A stretch of 64,000 nucleotides of DNA from Humisphaera borealis (GTDB taxonomy: Bacteria > Planctomycetota > Phycisphaerae > Tepidisphaerales > Tepidisphaeraceae): assembly GCF_015169395.1 (NCBI RefSeq), contig NZ_CP063458.1, forward strand, positions 6,820,001-6,884,000. The letters are read 5' to 3'. The notes under the pieces are model-generated. The model worked only from the letters and a program-made list of their open reading frames with translations, did not search any database and was not told the origin of the DNA. This document shows, in pieces, positions 17,529 to 26,225 of the stretch; within the stretch, counting starts at the first letter, position 1, and every line of letters begins with the position of its first letter. A program made the translations under genes and the position numbers.

Positions 17529-18995
17529 ATGAAGCGTTTACTGATCGCCATCTCGGCGGCTCTTGCTCCGGCTACTTTCGCGATGGCACAGACCACCGCG
17601 CCAGCCTCTGCCCCGGCGACCAAAGTCGCCGTGGCAACGCCGCCGCCTTACACCCCCGTCCGCTGGACGGAAAACTACGCCTACCTGAAGGATCCGACCC
17701 TTCGGACCGACCTGTTCGACCCAATCAAGTACATCCCGCTGGGCGCGGACGGCTTCTATTTATCGCTCGGCGGCCAGCTTCGCGAGCGATATGAGAACTT
17801 CGACGACGCCAACTTCGGCGCAGTTCCCGCCGACGACGACGGCTACTTCCTGCACCGCGGATTGTTCCACGCCGACTTCCAGCTCGGACCGGTTTTCAGG
17901 GTGTTCGGGCAATACAAGTTCGCCCTGGAAGACGGCGAAAACGGCGGGCCACGCGCCGCGGATGCCGACGAATCCGACATCCAGCAGCTCTTCGCCGACG
18001 CCAGGCTGCCGCTGGGCGGCAAGGACTCGGTCACGCTCCGCTTCGGCCGCCAGGATTTAGCCTACGGCGCTCAGCGATTGATCTCCCCGCTCGATTGGAC
18101 CAACACCCGCCGCACCTTCGAAGGCTTCAAGGCCTCGACTGTGACCGGTAACAACACGCTCGACGCGTTCTGGGTTCGCCCGGTGATCGTTGACAAGGAA
18201 GAGCCCAACGACGGCGACGACGACACGAGCTTTGCCGGCGTCTACAACACGCTGGCGCTGCCCACCGTCTTTGAAGGCGGCGGCACCAAGCTCGAGGTCT
18301 ACGGACTGGCGCTGAACAAGACCAAGACTTCCGCATCAGGCGTGCAGGGTGCCGTCGCGGTTGATTCCGACACGTACACCGTCGGTGCCCGGTTCTCATC
18401 GGCCCCCAAGCCGTTCGATTTTGACGTCGAAGGCGCTTACCAGTTCGGCCAGTTCGACACCAGCACGATCTCGGCCTGGTCTTTCGCGATGGAAGCCGGT
18501 TACACCTGCTTCCCGGCGCCCCTGAAGCCCCGTGCCTTCATCGGATTCGATATTGCCAGCGGCGACGACAATCCGACCGACGGCAACTTCAATCGGTTCA
18601 ACCAGCTGTTTCCGCTAGGCCATCTCTACTTCGGCTACATCGATGCGATCGGCCGGCAGAACATCATCGATGTGCATCCCGGCTTCGACCTGACGCTGGC
18701 CGAGAAAGCCAGTTGGGCCCAGAAGCTTACGCTTAGGACAGAGTACCACCTGTTCTGGCGCGAGAGCACGGCCGACGGCGTCTTCAATGCCGGCGGCGGC
18801 CTGCTGCGGGCGTCGGGCGGGAGCGACGAAAGCTACATCGGTTCGGAAATCGACCTGCTGCTCACCTGGCAGATCGACCGCCATACGCAGGCATACTTCG
18901 GTTGGAGCCATTTCTTCGCCGGTGACTTCATTCAGGATACCGGGCCCAGCGAAGACATCGACTTCCTCTATGGAGCGTTGCAGTTCACGTTCTAA
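17529..18995 (+). CDS. outer-membrane porin, alginate-export-like
   Basis: 488 residues with a signal peptide (MKRLLIAISAALAPATFAMA-Q). The body alternates short aromatic/polar strands and turns as in beta barrels, ends in FLYGALQFTF with a C-terminal Phe as in outer-membrane proteins, and resembles the Alginate_exp family (FYLSLGGQLRERYENFDDAN; ADARLPLGGKDSVTLRFGRQ, then DLAYGAQRLISP). It lies between nrtD and nirA in the same direction, with AAAAGGAAT before its ATG. The context suggests a channel for nitrate or nitrite across the outer membrane, which is inference; the family is better known for organic anions and polysaccharide. Confidence 0.8.
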   Translation: MKRLLIAISAALAPATFAMAQTTAPASAPATKVAVATPPPYTPVRWTENYAYLKDPTLRTDLFDPIKYIPLGADGFYLSLGGQLRERYENFDDANFGAVPADDDGYFLHRGLFHADFQLGPVFRVFGQYKFALEDGENGGPRAADADESDIQQLFADARLPLGGKDSVTLRFGRQDLAYGAQRLISPLDWTNTRRTFEGFKASTVTGNNTLDAFWVRPVIVDKEEPNDGDDDTSFAGVYNTLALPTVFEGGGTKLEVYGLALNKTKTSASGVQGAVAVDSDTYTVGARFSSAPKPFDFDVEGAYQFGQFDTSTISAWSFAMEAGYTCFPAPLKPRAFIGFDIASGDDNPTDGNFNRFNQLFPLGHLYFGYIDAIGRQNIIDVHPGFDLTLAEKASWAQKLTLRTEYHLFWRESTADGVFNAGGGLLRASGGSDESYIGSEIDLLLTWQIDRHTQAYFGWSHFFAGDFIQDTGPSEDIDFLYGALQFTF

Positions 18996-19114
18996 GTGTG
19001 CGGTGGCGGGGTGGCCGGGAGATTGCGTCGTGCCGCCGAGGATCGACGTTCGAGATTCGACGGCATCACTCAGTCCCCCGGTTACTCCGACACCATCCAG
19101 CAGAGCGAGGCCTT

Positions 19115-20980
19115 ATGTCCGACTTCAGTGACGAACAGAAACACTACCTGCAAGGCTTTGTCGCCGGCTCGGGGCTCACCCAGCTCCTGGTCAATGGCCG
19201 CGCGTCGTTCGCCACCGCACTCGGGCTGCCGGCCAATGGCTCGATCAGTCTTCCCGGAGGCGGATCGGAGATCCCGCCGGGGCCAGAAGCGGTTCACTAC
19301 CGGGCACAGGACGCGCAGGTCGCCGCCGGCAAAAAGCTTTGCCCGGAAGAGGTCGCCAAGCGCAAGAAGTTCCCGCTTGATCAGTGGAATGATCTCGTCC
19401 AGCACTCGGCCGAGGGAAAGTTCCCCAAGGGCACGGACGTGCTGGCCTTTAAGTACCAGGGGTTGTTCTATGTCGCGCCGGCGCAGGACAGCTACATGGC
19501 CCGGCTGCGGTTTGCCGGAGGTATCGTGCCGAGCTTCCAGTTCCGACGGGTGGCGGAGCTTGCCGAGGTTCACGGTGGCGGATTCTCCGACGTCACCACC
19601 CGCGCCAACCTGCAGATCCGCGAGATCCAGGCCGGTAGCGCCATCGACTTCCTCGAAGGCCTGCACGATGCCGGCATCCTCTGCCGTGGCTCGGGGGCCG
19701 ACAACATCCGCAACGTCACCGGTAGCCCGACGGCCGGAATCGATCCGCAGGAACTGATCGACACCCGCCCGCTGTCGCGGGCCATGCACCACTACATCCT
19801 CAACCACCGTGAGATGTACGGCCTGCCGCGGAAGTTCAACATCGCATTCGACGGCGGCGGCAAAATCTCCGCCGTCGAAGACACCAACGACATCGGCTTT
19901 TCCGCGGTCCGCGTGGGCCAAGGCAAAACCGACAGCGACGGCCAGCTGATCGAGCCTGGTGTTTACTTCCGGCTGGCGCTCGGCGGCATCACCGGGCACA
20001 AGGATTTCGCGAAAGACCAAGGCGTCCTGCTGAAGCCGGACGAGTGCATCTCCGTCGCCGCAGCGATCGTGCGCGTCTTCATCGACAACGGCGACCGCAC
20101 CGACCGCAAGAAGGCCCGGCTGAAGTACGTGCTCGACCGCTGGGGGCACGCGAAGTACATCGAAGAAACCGAGAAGGTCCTCGGCCGCAAGCTGCGCAAA
20201 GTAGCGACGGCGATGTGCGAGCCGCGCCCCGCGGTCGACAAGCACGGCCACATCGGTGTCTTCCCGCAGAAGCAGGAAGGCAGGTTTTATGTAGGCGTCG
20301 TCCTACCGGTGGGCCGAATCACCGCCGAGCAGATGCGCGGCATCGCCGACATCGCCGACAAGTTCGGGTCAGGCATGATCCGCCTGACGGTCTGGCAGAA
20401 CCTGCTGATCTCCGACATTGCCGAGGCCGACATTCCCGCCGTGCAGGAGGCACTGGCAAAACTGAACCTGGCCACCAGCGCCACCAGCATCCGCGCCGGT
20501 CTTGTTGCCTGCACGGGTGCGGCCGGCTGCAAGTTCGCGATGGCCCACACCAAGCAGCACGCGATGGCGCTCGCCGAAGCGCTGGAGAAGCGGATCGAAC
20601 TGGATGTGCCGGTCAACATCCATCTGACGGGCTGCCCGAACTCGTGCGCCCAGCACTACATGGGCGACATTGGCCTGATCGGGACGAAGGTGTCGCTCGG
20701 CGACGACGATGACGCCGAAGAGGTCGAGGGCTATCACGTGTTTGTCGGCGGCGGCTACGGCGCTGACCAGTCCATCGGTCGAGAGCTGTACCGCAACATC
20801 CCGGCCACGGAACTGGCCAAGACCGTCGAGAAGATGATCCGTGGCTACAAGGCCAATCGCACGACACCGACGGAGTCGTTCAATGAGTTCGTGCGTCGAC
20901 ATGAAACAGATCAGTTGAAGGAGATCTTCGACGCCCACGCAGTGACCGAATCGGAAGCGGTCGAATTGACCACGGGATAG
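19115..20980 (+). CDS. nirA: ferredoxin-type assimilatory nitrite reductase
   Basis: 621 residues from ATG 19115 (GAGG five bases upstream; the frame runs on upstream without a good site). Two nitrite/sulfite reductase ferredoxin-like repeats are seen (VPSFQFRRVAELAEVHGGG, then TTRANLQIREI). The siroheme/[4Fe-4S] cysteines are C-T-G-A-A-G-C and, 37 residues later, TGCPNSCAQHYMGDIG (C-x5-C and C-x3-C). It reduces nitrite to ammonium with six electrons in the cytoplasm. An N-terminal extension of about 90 residues precedes the catalytic repeats. Sulfite reduction cannot be excluded from motifs, but the nrt and nas neighbours favour nitrite. Confidence 0.9.
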   Translation: MSDFSDEQKHYLQGFVAGSGLTQLLVNGRASFATALGLPANGSISLPGGGSEIPPGPEAVHYRAQDAQVAAGKKLCPEEVAKRKKFPLDQWNDLVQHSAEGKFPKGTDVLAFKYQGLFYVAPAQDSYMARLRFAGGIVPSFQFRRVAELAEVHGGGFSDVTTRANLQIREIQAGSAIDFLEGLHDAGILCRGSGADNIRNVTGSPTAGIDPQELIDTRPLSRAMHHYILNHREMYGLPRKFNIAFDGGGKISAVEDTNDIGFSAVRVGQGKTDSDGQLIEPGVYFRLALGGITGHKDFAKDQGVLLKPDECISVAAAIVRVFIDNGDRTDRKKARLKYVLDRWGHAKYIEETEKVLGRKLRKVATAMCEPRPAVDKHGHIGVFPQKQEGRFYVGVVLPVGRITAEQMRGIADIADKFGSGMIRLTVWQNLLISDIAEADIPAVQEALAKLNLATSATSIRAGLVACTGAAGCKFAMAHTKQHAMALAEALEKRIELDVPVNIHLTGCPNSCAQHYMGDIGLIGTKVSLGDDDDAEEVEGYHVFVGGGYGADQSIGRELYRNIPATELAKTVEKMIRGYKANRTTPTESFNEFVRRHETDQLKEIFDAHAVTESEAVELTTG

Positions 20981-20999
20981 GCGGCAAAGCCGAGCGTTG

Positions 21000-21087
21000 G
21001 GTGGCGTGGGCAAGCGTACCCGCTTGCCCGTGGCGATCACCAACCAGCGGTCGACACGGGCAACGGAGTACCGTTGCCCATGCCACC
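21000..21087. repeat. double-hairpin REP-like repeat (GGGCAAGCG type)
   Basis: Two perfect hairpins: GGGCAAGCG/CGCTTGCCC at 21008-21029 (loop TACC) and GGGCAACGG/CCGTTGCCC at 21058-21079 (loop AGTA). The outer ends, 21000-21013 and 21074-21087, are also complementary (13 of 14), so the whole 88 bases can fold as one long stem or as two hairpins. It fills most of the gap between nirA and the reductase gene. This is a bacterial REP/BIME-like layout. Confidence 0.8.
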
Positions 21088-21123
21088 AAAAGCTCAAGCA
21101 CAGTCCATTAACACGTGACGACC

Positions 21124-22749
21124 ATGAACATCCCAGCAATTCCAACGAATGCTCCATTCACCGATGCTCAGCGCTCCTGGCTGAACGGCTTCTTTGCCGG
21201 GCTGTTTGGACAGGTCAACGGCAACGCAAACGGCTTGGCGGTTTCGATGCCTGCTGAAGTCGCAGGTGCGTCCGCCGCGGCACCGGCAGCGCCGGTTGCC
21301 GACGAGAACGAAGAGATGCCCTGGCACGATCCGGCGCTCACGATCGACGAGCGCATGCAGATGGTTGTCGGCAAACCACTGTCACGCCGGCTCATGGGCG
21401 CGATGGCCCAACTCGACTGCGGCGCCTGCGGCTATGTCTGCAAGACGTACTCCGAGGCGATCGCCAACGGCCAGGAAAAGGACCTGACCAAGTGCGCGCC
21501 CGGCGGTATGGAGACCAGCAAGAAGCTGAAGGTACTCGTCGCCGAAGGCGGCGGTGCCGCGGTGAAGGCAGCGGCGGCGCCGGCCTCGGGAGCGGCCAAG
21601 CCCGCCACGCTCAATCCCGCCGCCGGCAAGTACGGCCGACACAACCCCTTCCCGGCCCGCCTGCTCGAATGCAATGCGCTGAACAAGCCCGGCAGCATGA
21701 AGGACACCCGCTTCGTCTCGCTCGACCTCAAAGGCAGCGGACTTTCCTACAAGGTCGGCGACGCCTTGGGAGTCTTCCCGGAGAACGATCCTGACCTGGT
21801 CGGCTGGGTGCTCGAAGCTCTTGATGCCAGCGGCGCCGAAGAAGTGATCGATCCCGACGGCAACCGCGTGAGCATTTATGAAGCGCTGCTCAAGAGCTAC
21901 TCGCTGGGTAAACCGACCGACCTGATGTTCGAACTGCTCATCAACACCGCCGCCGATGCCGAGCAGGCCAGCCAGCTCAAGCAGATGCTGGCCGATGACA
22001 GCCTGCCCGAAGGCGACGACGTCCTCGATCTTCTGCGGCAGTTCCCCTCTGCCAAGCCTGAGCCCTACGAGTTCGTGACGGCGTTGAACCCGCTTCAGCC
22101 GCGGCTCTACTCCATCTCATCGTCGCTGAAAGCCCACCCTGACCAAGTCCACCTGACGGTCGGCATCGTGCGGTTCGTCAACAAGCGCGAGCGCCAGTGC
22201 AAGGGCGTGTGCTCCACCTTCTTTGCCGACCGCGTCAAGCCCGGACTGAAGGTCCGCTGCTTCGTTCACGAGTCGCACGGCTTCGGTGTGCCGGCGAACC
22301 CGGACGTGCCGATCATTATGGTCGGCCCCGGAACCGGCATCGCGCCGTTCCGCGCTTTTCTCGCCGAGCGCAGGGCGACCGGTGCCAAAGGGAAGAACTG
22401 GCTGCTGTTCGGCGATCAGCAGAAGCAGTACGACTACCTCTACGAGCAGGAGCTGGAGCAGTTGCGCGAGGAAGGCTTCCTCACCCGTCTCGACCTCGCC
22501 TTCAGCCGCGACCAGAAGGAAAAGATCTACGTCCAGAACCGCATGCTCGAACACGCCGCCGAAATGTGGAAATGGCTTCAGGAAGGTGCCCACTTCTACG
22601 TCTGCGGCGATGCCAAGCGCATGGCGACCGACGTCGACAACGCACTCAAGAGGATCGCCATGGAACAGGGCAATATGTCCGCCGAGCAGGCCAAGGCATT
22701 CGTCATGGATCTATCGAAGAACAAGCGGTACCAGAGAGACGTGTATTGA
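21124..22749 (+). CDS. Fe-S/FNR reductase, CysJ-like but lacking flavodoxin domain
   Basis: About 541 residues (a GTG at 21115 would add three; neither start has a clear ribosome site). After a variable N-terminus there is an Fe-S domain with Cys in DCGACGYVCKTYSEAIANG, then LTKCAPGG (C-x2-C-x3-C and a later C), like the small Fe-S domain of acetyl-CoA synthase proteins. The rest matches the FAD/NADPH half of sulfite reductase flavoprotein: RLYSISSS (FAD), GVCSTFFADR, MVGPGTGIAPFRAFLAERRA (NADPH), FYVCGDAKRMA and C-terminal RDVY. The usual FMN flavodoxin domain is absent. It lies between nirA and nasA and is probably the electron donor for one or both. Confidence 0.85.
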   Translation: MNIPAIPTNAPFTDAQRSWLNGFFAGLFGQVNGNANGLAVSMPAEVAGASAAAPAAPVADENEEMPWHDPALTIDERMQMVVGKPLSRRLMGAMAQLDCGACGYVCKTYSEAIANGQEKDLTKCAPGGMETSKKLKVLVAEGGGAAVKAAAAPASGAAKPATLNPAAGKYGRHNPFPARLLECNALNKPGSMKDTRFVSLDLKGSGLSYKVGDALGVFPENDPDLVGWVLEALDASGAEEVIDPDGNRVSIYEALLKSYSLGKPTDLMFELLINTAADAEQASQLKQMLADDSLPEGDDVLDLLRQFPSAKPEPYEFVTALNPLQPRLYSISSSLKAHPDQVHLTVGIVRFVNKRERQCKGVCSTFFADRVKPGLKVRCFVHESHGFGVPANPDVPIIMVGPGTGIAPFRAFLAERRATGAKGKNWLLFGDQQKQYDYLYEQELEQLREEGFLTRLDLAFSRDQKEKIYVQNRMLEHAAEMWKWLQEGAHFYVCGDAKRMATDVDNALKRIAMEQGNMSAEQAKAFVMDLSKNKRYQRDVY

Positions 22750-22856
22750 GCGTTGCTGCCGAGCTGTTCGGTGTTCGCATTTCGTATCCGTCGTCCTTCA
22801 ATGTTCGCTCCGCTGTGTTCGAAACTCTCCTTTGACTCGTCCGTTACGTCTCTCTC

Positions 22857-24992
22857 ATGGCCAAAGAGATTCCTACCCTCTGTCCCTACTGCGGCGTCGG
22901 CTGCGGGCTGCTCGCGTCGACGGACGGGGAGCGGATTCTCCGCATCCGCGGCGATCCGAAGCACCCGGCGAACCTCGGCCGCGTCTGCCCCAAGGGCGGC
23001 ACTGTCGCCGCCACCGTGAACGTGGCGACGCGGCTCCGCCACGCCATGCTGCGCGACGGGTTCGGCAAAGCGCCGTCGGTCGTGCCGCCCGGTGCCGCCA
23101 TCCGCGTTGCGGCCGAGGGGATCGACCGCATCCTGCAGTCCCACGGACCGGGCGCGATCGCGTTTTACCTTTCCGGCCAGCTCACCACCGAAGCCCAGTA
23201 CATCGCGACCAAGTTCGCCAAGGCGTACCTGCGGACGAACCACTGCGACAGCAACAGCCGGCTGTGCATGGCGTCGGCAGGGGCGGGGATGAAGCTGTCG
23301 CTCGGCTCGGACGGCCCGCCCACGGTTTACGCCGATATCGAGCTCGCCGATGCGTTCTTTTTCATCGGTTCCAACGCCGCCGAGTGCCACCCGGTCACGT
23401 TCGAGCGAATCAGGAAGCGGATCGACAAGGGGGCCAGGTGCGTGGTCGCCGATCCCCGCCGAACGCCCACCGCCGAATCGGCGACGGTGCACCTGCCGAT
23501 CCGCCCGGGCACCGATCTGACATTGCTCAACGGCCTGATGCGCATCATTCGCGATCGCGGGTTGCTCGATGCGCGATACATCGAGCAGCACACCGAGGGG
23601 TGGGAACAACTGGATGCCATCCTCGATGATTACCCGCTGAACGTCGTCGCGCAACGGTGCGGGCTTGAGGAAGCCGACATCCTCTCGGCCGCCGAGATCA
23701 TCGCCTATACGCCAAAGCTCATCACGTTCTGGACGATGGGCATCAACCAGAGCCTGCAGGGAACGTTCGCGAGCAACGCGATCATCAACCTTCACCTGGC
23801 GACGGGCCGGATCGGCAAGCCCGGCGCCGGGCCTTTCAGCCTGACGGGCCAGCCCAACGCGATGGGCGGCCGCGACGTCGGGTACATGAGCCACATGCTC
23901 CCCGGGCAACGGTCCGTTGCCAGCGAGAAGGACCGCGCCGACATGGAAGCGGTCTGGGGATTGAAACCCGGCACGATTGTTTCCGAAGTCGGCCACGACG
24001 CCGTTCGCATGTTCGACGCGATCGATCGCGGCGAAATCAAGGCGCTCTGGGTCATCGGCTCAAACCCCGCCGCCAGCATGCCCAACCTGCCGCGCATTCG
24101 CAGCGCGCTCGAGAAGTGCGAACTGGTCATCGTGCAGGATGCCTACTACCCGACCGAGACAACCAAGTACGCGCACGTGCTGCTCCCGGCGGCGGTCAAC
24201 CTGGAGCAGGAGGGAACCTACTGCAACAGCGAGCGACGGGTCACGCTGATGGAGCAGGTCGTCCCGCCGCCGGGCGATGCCAAACCCGACTGGTGGTGGG
24301 TGCGCGAAATCGCCGTCGCGCTGGGTTTCCGAAAGGGCATGCAGTTCGAATCGTCCGAGCAGATCTTCGACGAGTTCGCCCGATCCACCGCCGGCCGGCC
24401 GAACGATCAGAGCGGCATGCACTACAAGATGCTCCGCGAGTTGGGGCCGCAGCTTTGGCCGCACCCGTCCATGGCCAGGGCGAACGATCGCCGGTATGTC
24501 GACGGCATCTACCCGACCGCTACCGGCAAGGCACGCCTCTGGGCGCGCCACGACATTTCGCCGGACGAGAAGCCGAATGCGGATTTTCCGATGTTGCTGA
24601 CGACGGGCCGCGTTCTCAACCAGTGGCATACCCGAACCAAGACGGGTCAGGTGGAGCAGCTCAACGCGCTGGACCCGGCGCCCTACCTTCAGATCCACCC
24701 GCAGGATGCCGACGAACTCGGGCTCTCGACCGGCGACGAAGTGACCATCAGCAGCCGCCGCGGCACCGCCAGGGCGCCGGTCCTGACGGACGACACCATC
24801 TCTCCCGGCGTCGTCTTCATGCCGATCCATTGGAACGAGCTTTGGGCACAGGCGGCGTCGCCGAACGAGGCCACGTCGGACCAGACCGACCCTGTCAGCT
24901 TTCAGCCCGCGCTCAAATGCTGCGCTGTGAAGGTGGCAAAGGTCGCCTGCCGCGCAACGGCAGGGTCACGGCAGGCCGCGGTAACCGCGTGA
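22857..24992 (+). CDS. nasA: assimilatory nitrate reductase, molybdopterin catalytic subunit
   Basis: 711 residues. The N-terminal [4Fe-4S] motif CPYCGVGCGLL and RVCPKGG is followed by the molybdopterin oxidoreductase core (HCDSNSRLCMASAGAGMKLS, in which the Cys is the likely Mo ligand as in NasA/NapA; FIGSNAAECHPVTFERI; WTMGINQSLQGTFASNAIIN) and the C-terminal dinucleotide-binding domain (LLTTGRVLNQWHTRTKTGQV). There is no twin-arginine signal, so it acts in the cytoplasm, reducing nitrate to nitrite. It is short for the family and lacks the C-terminal [2Fe-2S] domain of Klebsiella-type NasA, consistent with a separate electron donor. It is the last gene of the operon. Confidence 0.9.
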   Translation: MAKEIPTLCPYCGVGCGLLASTDGERILRIRGDPKHPANLGRVCPKGGTVAATVNVATRLRHAMLRDGFGKAPSVVPPGAAIRVAAEGIDRILQSHGPGAIAFYLSGQLTTEAQYIATKFAKAYLRTNHCDSNSRLCMASAGAGMKLSLGSDGPPTVYADIELADAFFFIGSNAAECHPVTFERIRKRIDKGARCVVADPRRTPTAESATVHLPIRPGTDLTLLNGLMRIIRDRGLLDARYIEQHTEGWEQLDAILDDYPLNVVAQRCGLEEADILSAAEIIAYTPKLITFWTMGINQSLQGTFASNAIINLHLATGRIGKPGAGPFSLTGQPNAMGGRDVGYMSHMLPGQRSVASEKDRADMEAVWGLKPGTIVSEVGHDAVRMFDAIDRGEIKALWVIGSNPAASMPNLPRIRSALEKCELVIVQDAYYPTETTKYAHVLLPAAVNLEQEGTYCNSERRVTLMEQVVPPPGDAKPDWWWVREIAVALGFRKGMQFESSEQIFDEFARSTAGRPNDQSGMHYKMLRELGPQLWPHPSMARANDRRYVDGIYPTATGKARLWARHDISPDEKPNADFPMLLTTGRVLNQWHTRTKTGQVEQLNALDPAPYLQIHPQDADELGLSTGDEVTISSRRGTARAPVLTDDTISPGVVFMPIHWNELWAQAASPNEATSDQTDPVSFQPALKCCAVKVAKVACRATAGSRQAAVTA

Positions 24993-25026
24993 GGTATTGC
25001 CACTGCCCGGCCCGACAGAGCCGCGC

Positions 25027-25869
25027 TCAAGAACGCGGTGCAATCGTTGCGGCGGCGGGCGTTGCCGTGGCGGCGGGGGCTTTCGGCTGAGCTTTGGGCT
25101 TGGCAGGGCCGGGCTTGGCCCCGGCGGGCTTGGTCTTCTCGATCGGGGCCGCGCCGGCGGGTAGCGCCGCCTTATCGAATGCCACCACCCCGCCCTCCGG
25201 CAGTTCCTTGAGCATCACATCCTTGATCTCCACCTTCATCGCCGGCCCGCGATGAATCTGAAACGCCACGATTCCTTCCAGCGAGTGCTTGGCTTCGTCG
25301 TGATCGACCAGGTCAATCGTGACCTTGCCGTCGAGCTTGTGAACCAGGTGGTTGCCCTGCGCGATGACCGTGTATTCGTGCCACTCGGCGACATCCACCT
25401 TCACCGGCTCGTGCTGTGCCACAAGCCAGCGGGTCCCCTTAGGGTCGATCACAACGCTTTGTCCGTTCTGCACGATGATGCCCCGGCCCTTTTCTTCGTA
25501 GACCATCGCGTTGTTGGCCGGCGTGGGATGGATGTCGCACTGGTATCCGCCGACCGACCACTTTCCGACGGCGGGCAGCTCCTTGCTGCGGTACTGGATG
25601 CCGGTGTTGTTTCCGCTCTGGCGGATCCTGGCCCGAAGTTCAAAGTTCTTGACGACCCCGCCACGCCAGATCAGGAACTGGTTGTACTCGAGTTGTTCCG
25701 GGCCAGTTGTCGTTCCGACGATGGTGCCGTCCTGCACGGTCCACAGCTTGGGATTGGCATCCCACCCGTCGAGGTTCTTGCCATTGAACAGCGGCTTGAA
25801 TCCGTCGTCTGCCCGACCGACGGAGGTGAGAACAAGCAGGAGACTCGCGATCAGTGCAGAAGTTTTCAT
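25027..25869 (-). CDS. secreted DUF1080 (3-keto-disaccharide hydrolase-like) protein
   Basis: 280 residues with a signal peptide (MKTSALIASLLLVLTSVGRA-D). The DUF1080 pattern is clear: GFKPLFNGKNLDGWDANPKL at the start, GNNTGIQYRSKEL in the middle, GIVAFQIHRGPAMKVEIKDV at the end. The fold is a concanavalin-like beta sandwich; members include 3-keto-disaccharide hydrolases and many proteins of unknown role in planctomycetes. An alanine/proline/lysine-rich low-complexity tail of about 45 residues follows the domain. It faces the nitrate operon tail to tail. Confidence 0.88.
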   Translation of the reverse strand: MKTSALIASLLLVLTSVGRADDGFKPLFNGKNLDGWDANPKLWTVQDGTIVGTTTGPEQLEYNQFLIWRGGVVKNFELRARIRQSGNNTGIQYRSKELPAVGKWSVGGYQCDIHPTPANNAMVYEEKGRGIIVQNGQSVVIDPKGTRWLVAQHEPVKVDVAEWHEYTVIAQGNHLVHKLDGKVTIDLVDHDEAKHSLEGIVAFQIHRGPAMKVEIKDVMLKELPEGGVVAFDKAALPAGAAPIEKTKPAGAKPGPAKPKAQPKAPAATATPAAATIAPRS

Positions 25870-26225
25870 GGGGTGGGGTTTGTGCAGGGACTCGATCGGA
25901 AAAGGACGCTCGAACGAAAGTGGCCGTCAGACAACGTGCGAAGTCACCTTCGTCGGCTGAATAACGCTCGACATTCGGGTTTGTTGCATGCAGAGCGCAC
26001 CGGGACCACTGCAAGCAGAAAAGGTCATGGCGGTTTCACAGACTGGCCCGTGGCAATGCGCGATTGCCTTAGCAAGGTCACGCACCAGCTGGGCATGCCC
26101 GGCCAGAAGCAGGTCCGACTCGCCGTGAGGATACCTCTTGAGCCCCGAACTCGATATTCGGAACCCCCTCGGCTACGCCAAATCGATTGCTAAGGTTTCT
26201 GCCCTTCAGCTTATTCTCCCAGGGC
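25870..26225. other. divergent intergenic region
   Basis: 356 bases between the minus-strand DUF1080 gene and the plus-strand ECF sigma gene, so promoters for both are expected. No gene, repeat or clear promoter hexamers were recognised. Confidence 0.35.

Noticed and set aside
22596-23996. Minus-strand frame of 466 codons opposite nasA
   Set aside because: Antisense to a clearly conserved molybdopterin reductase; no motif, no ribosome site.
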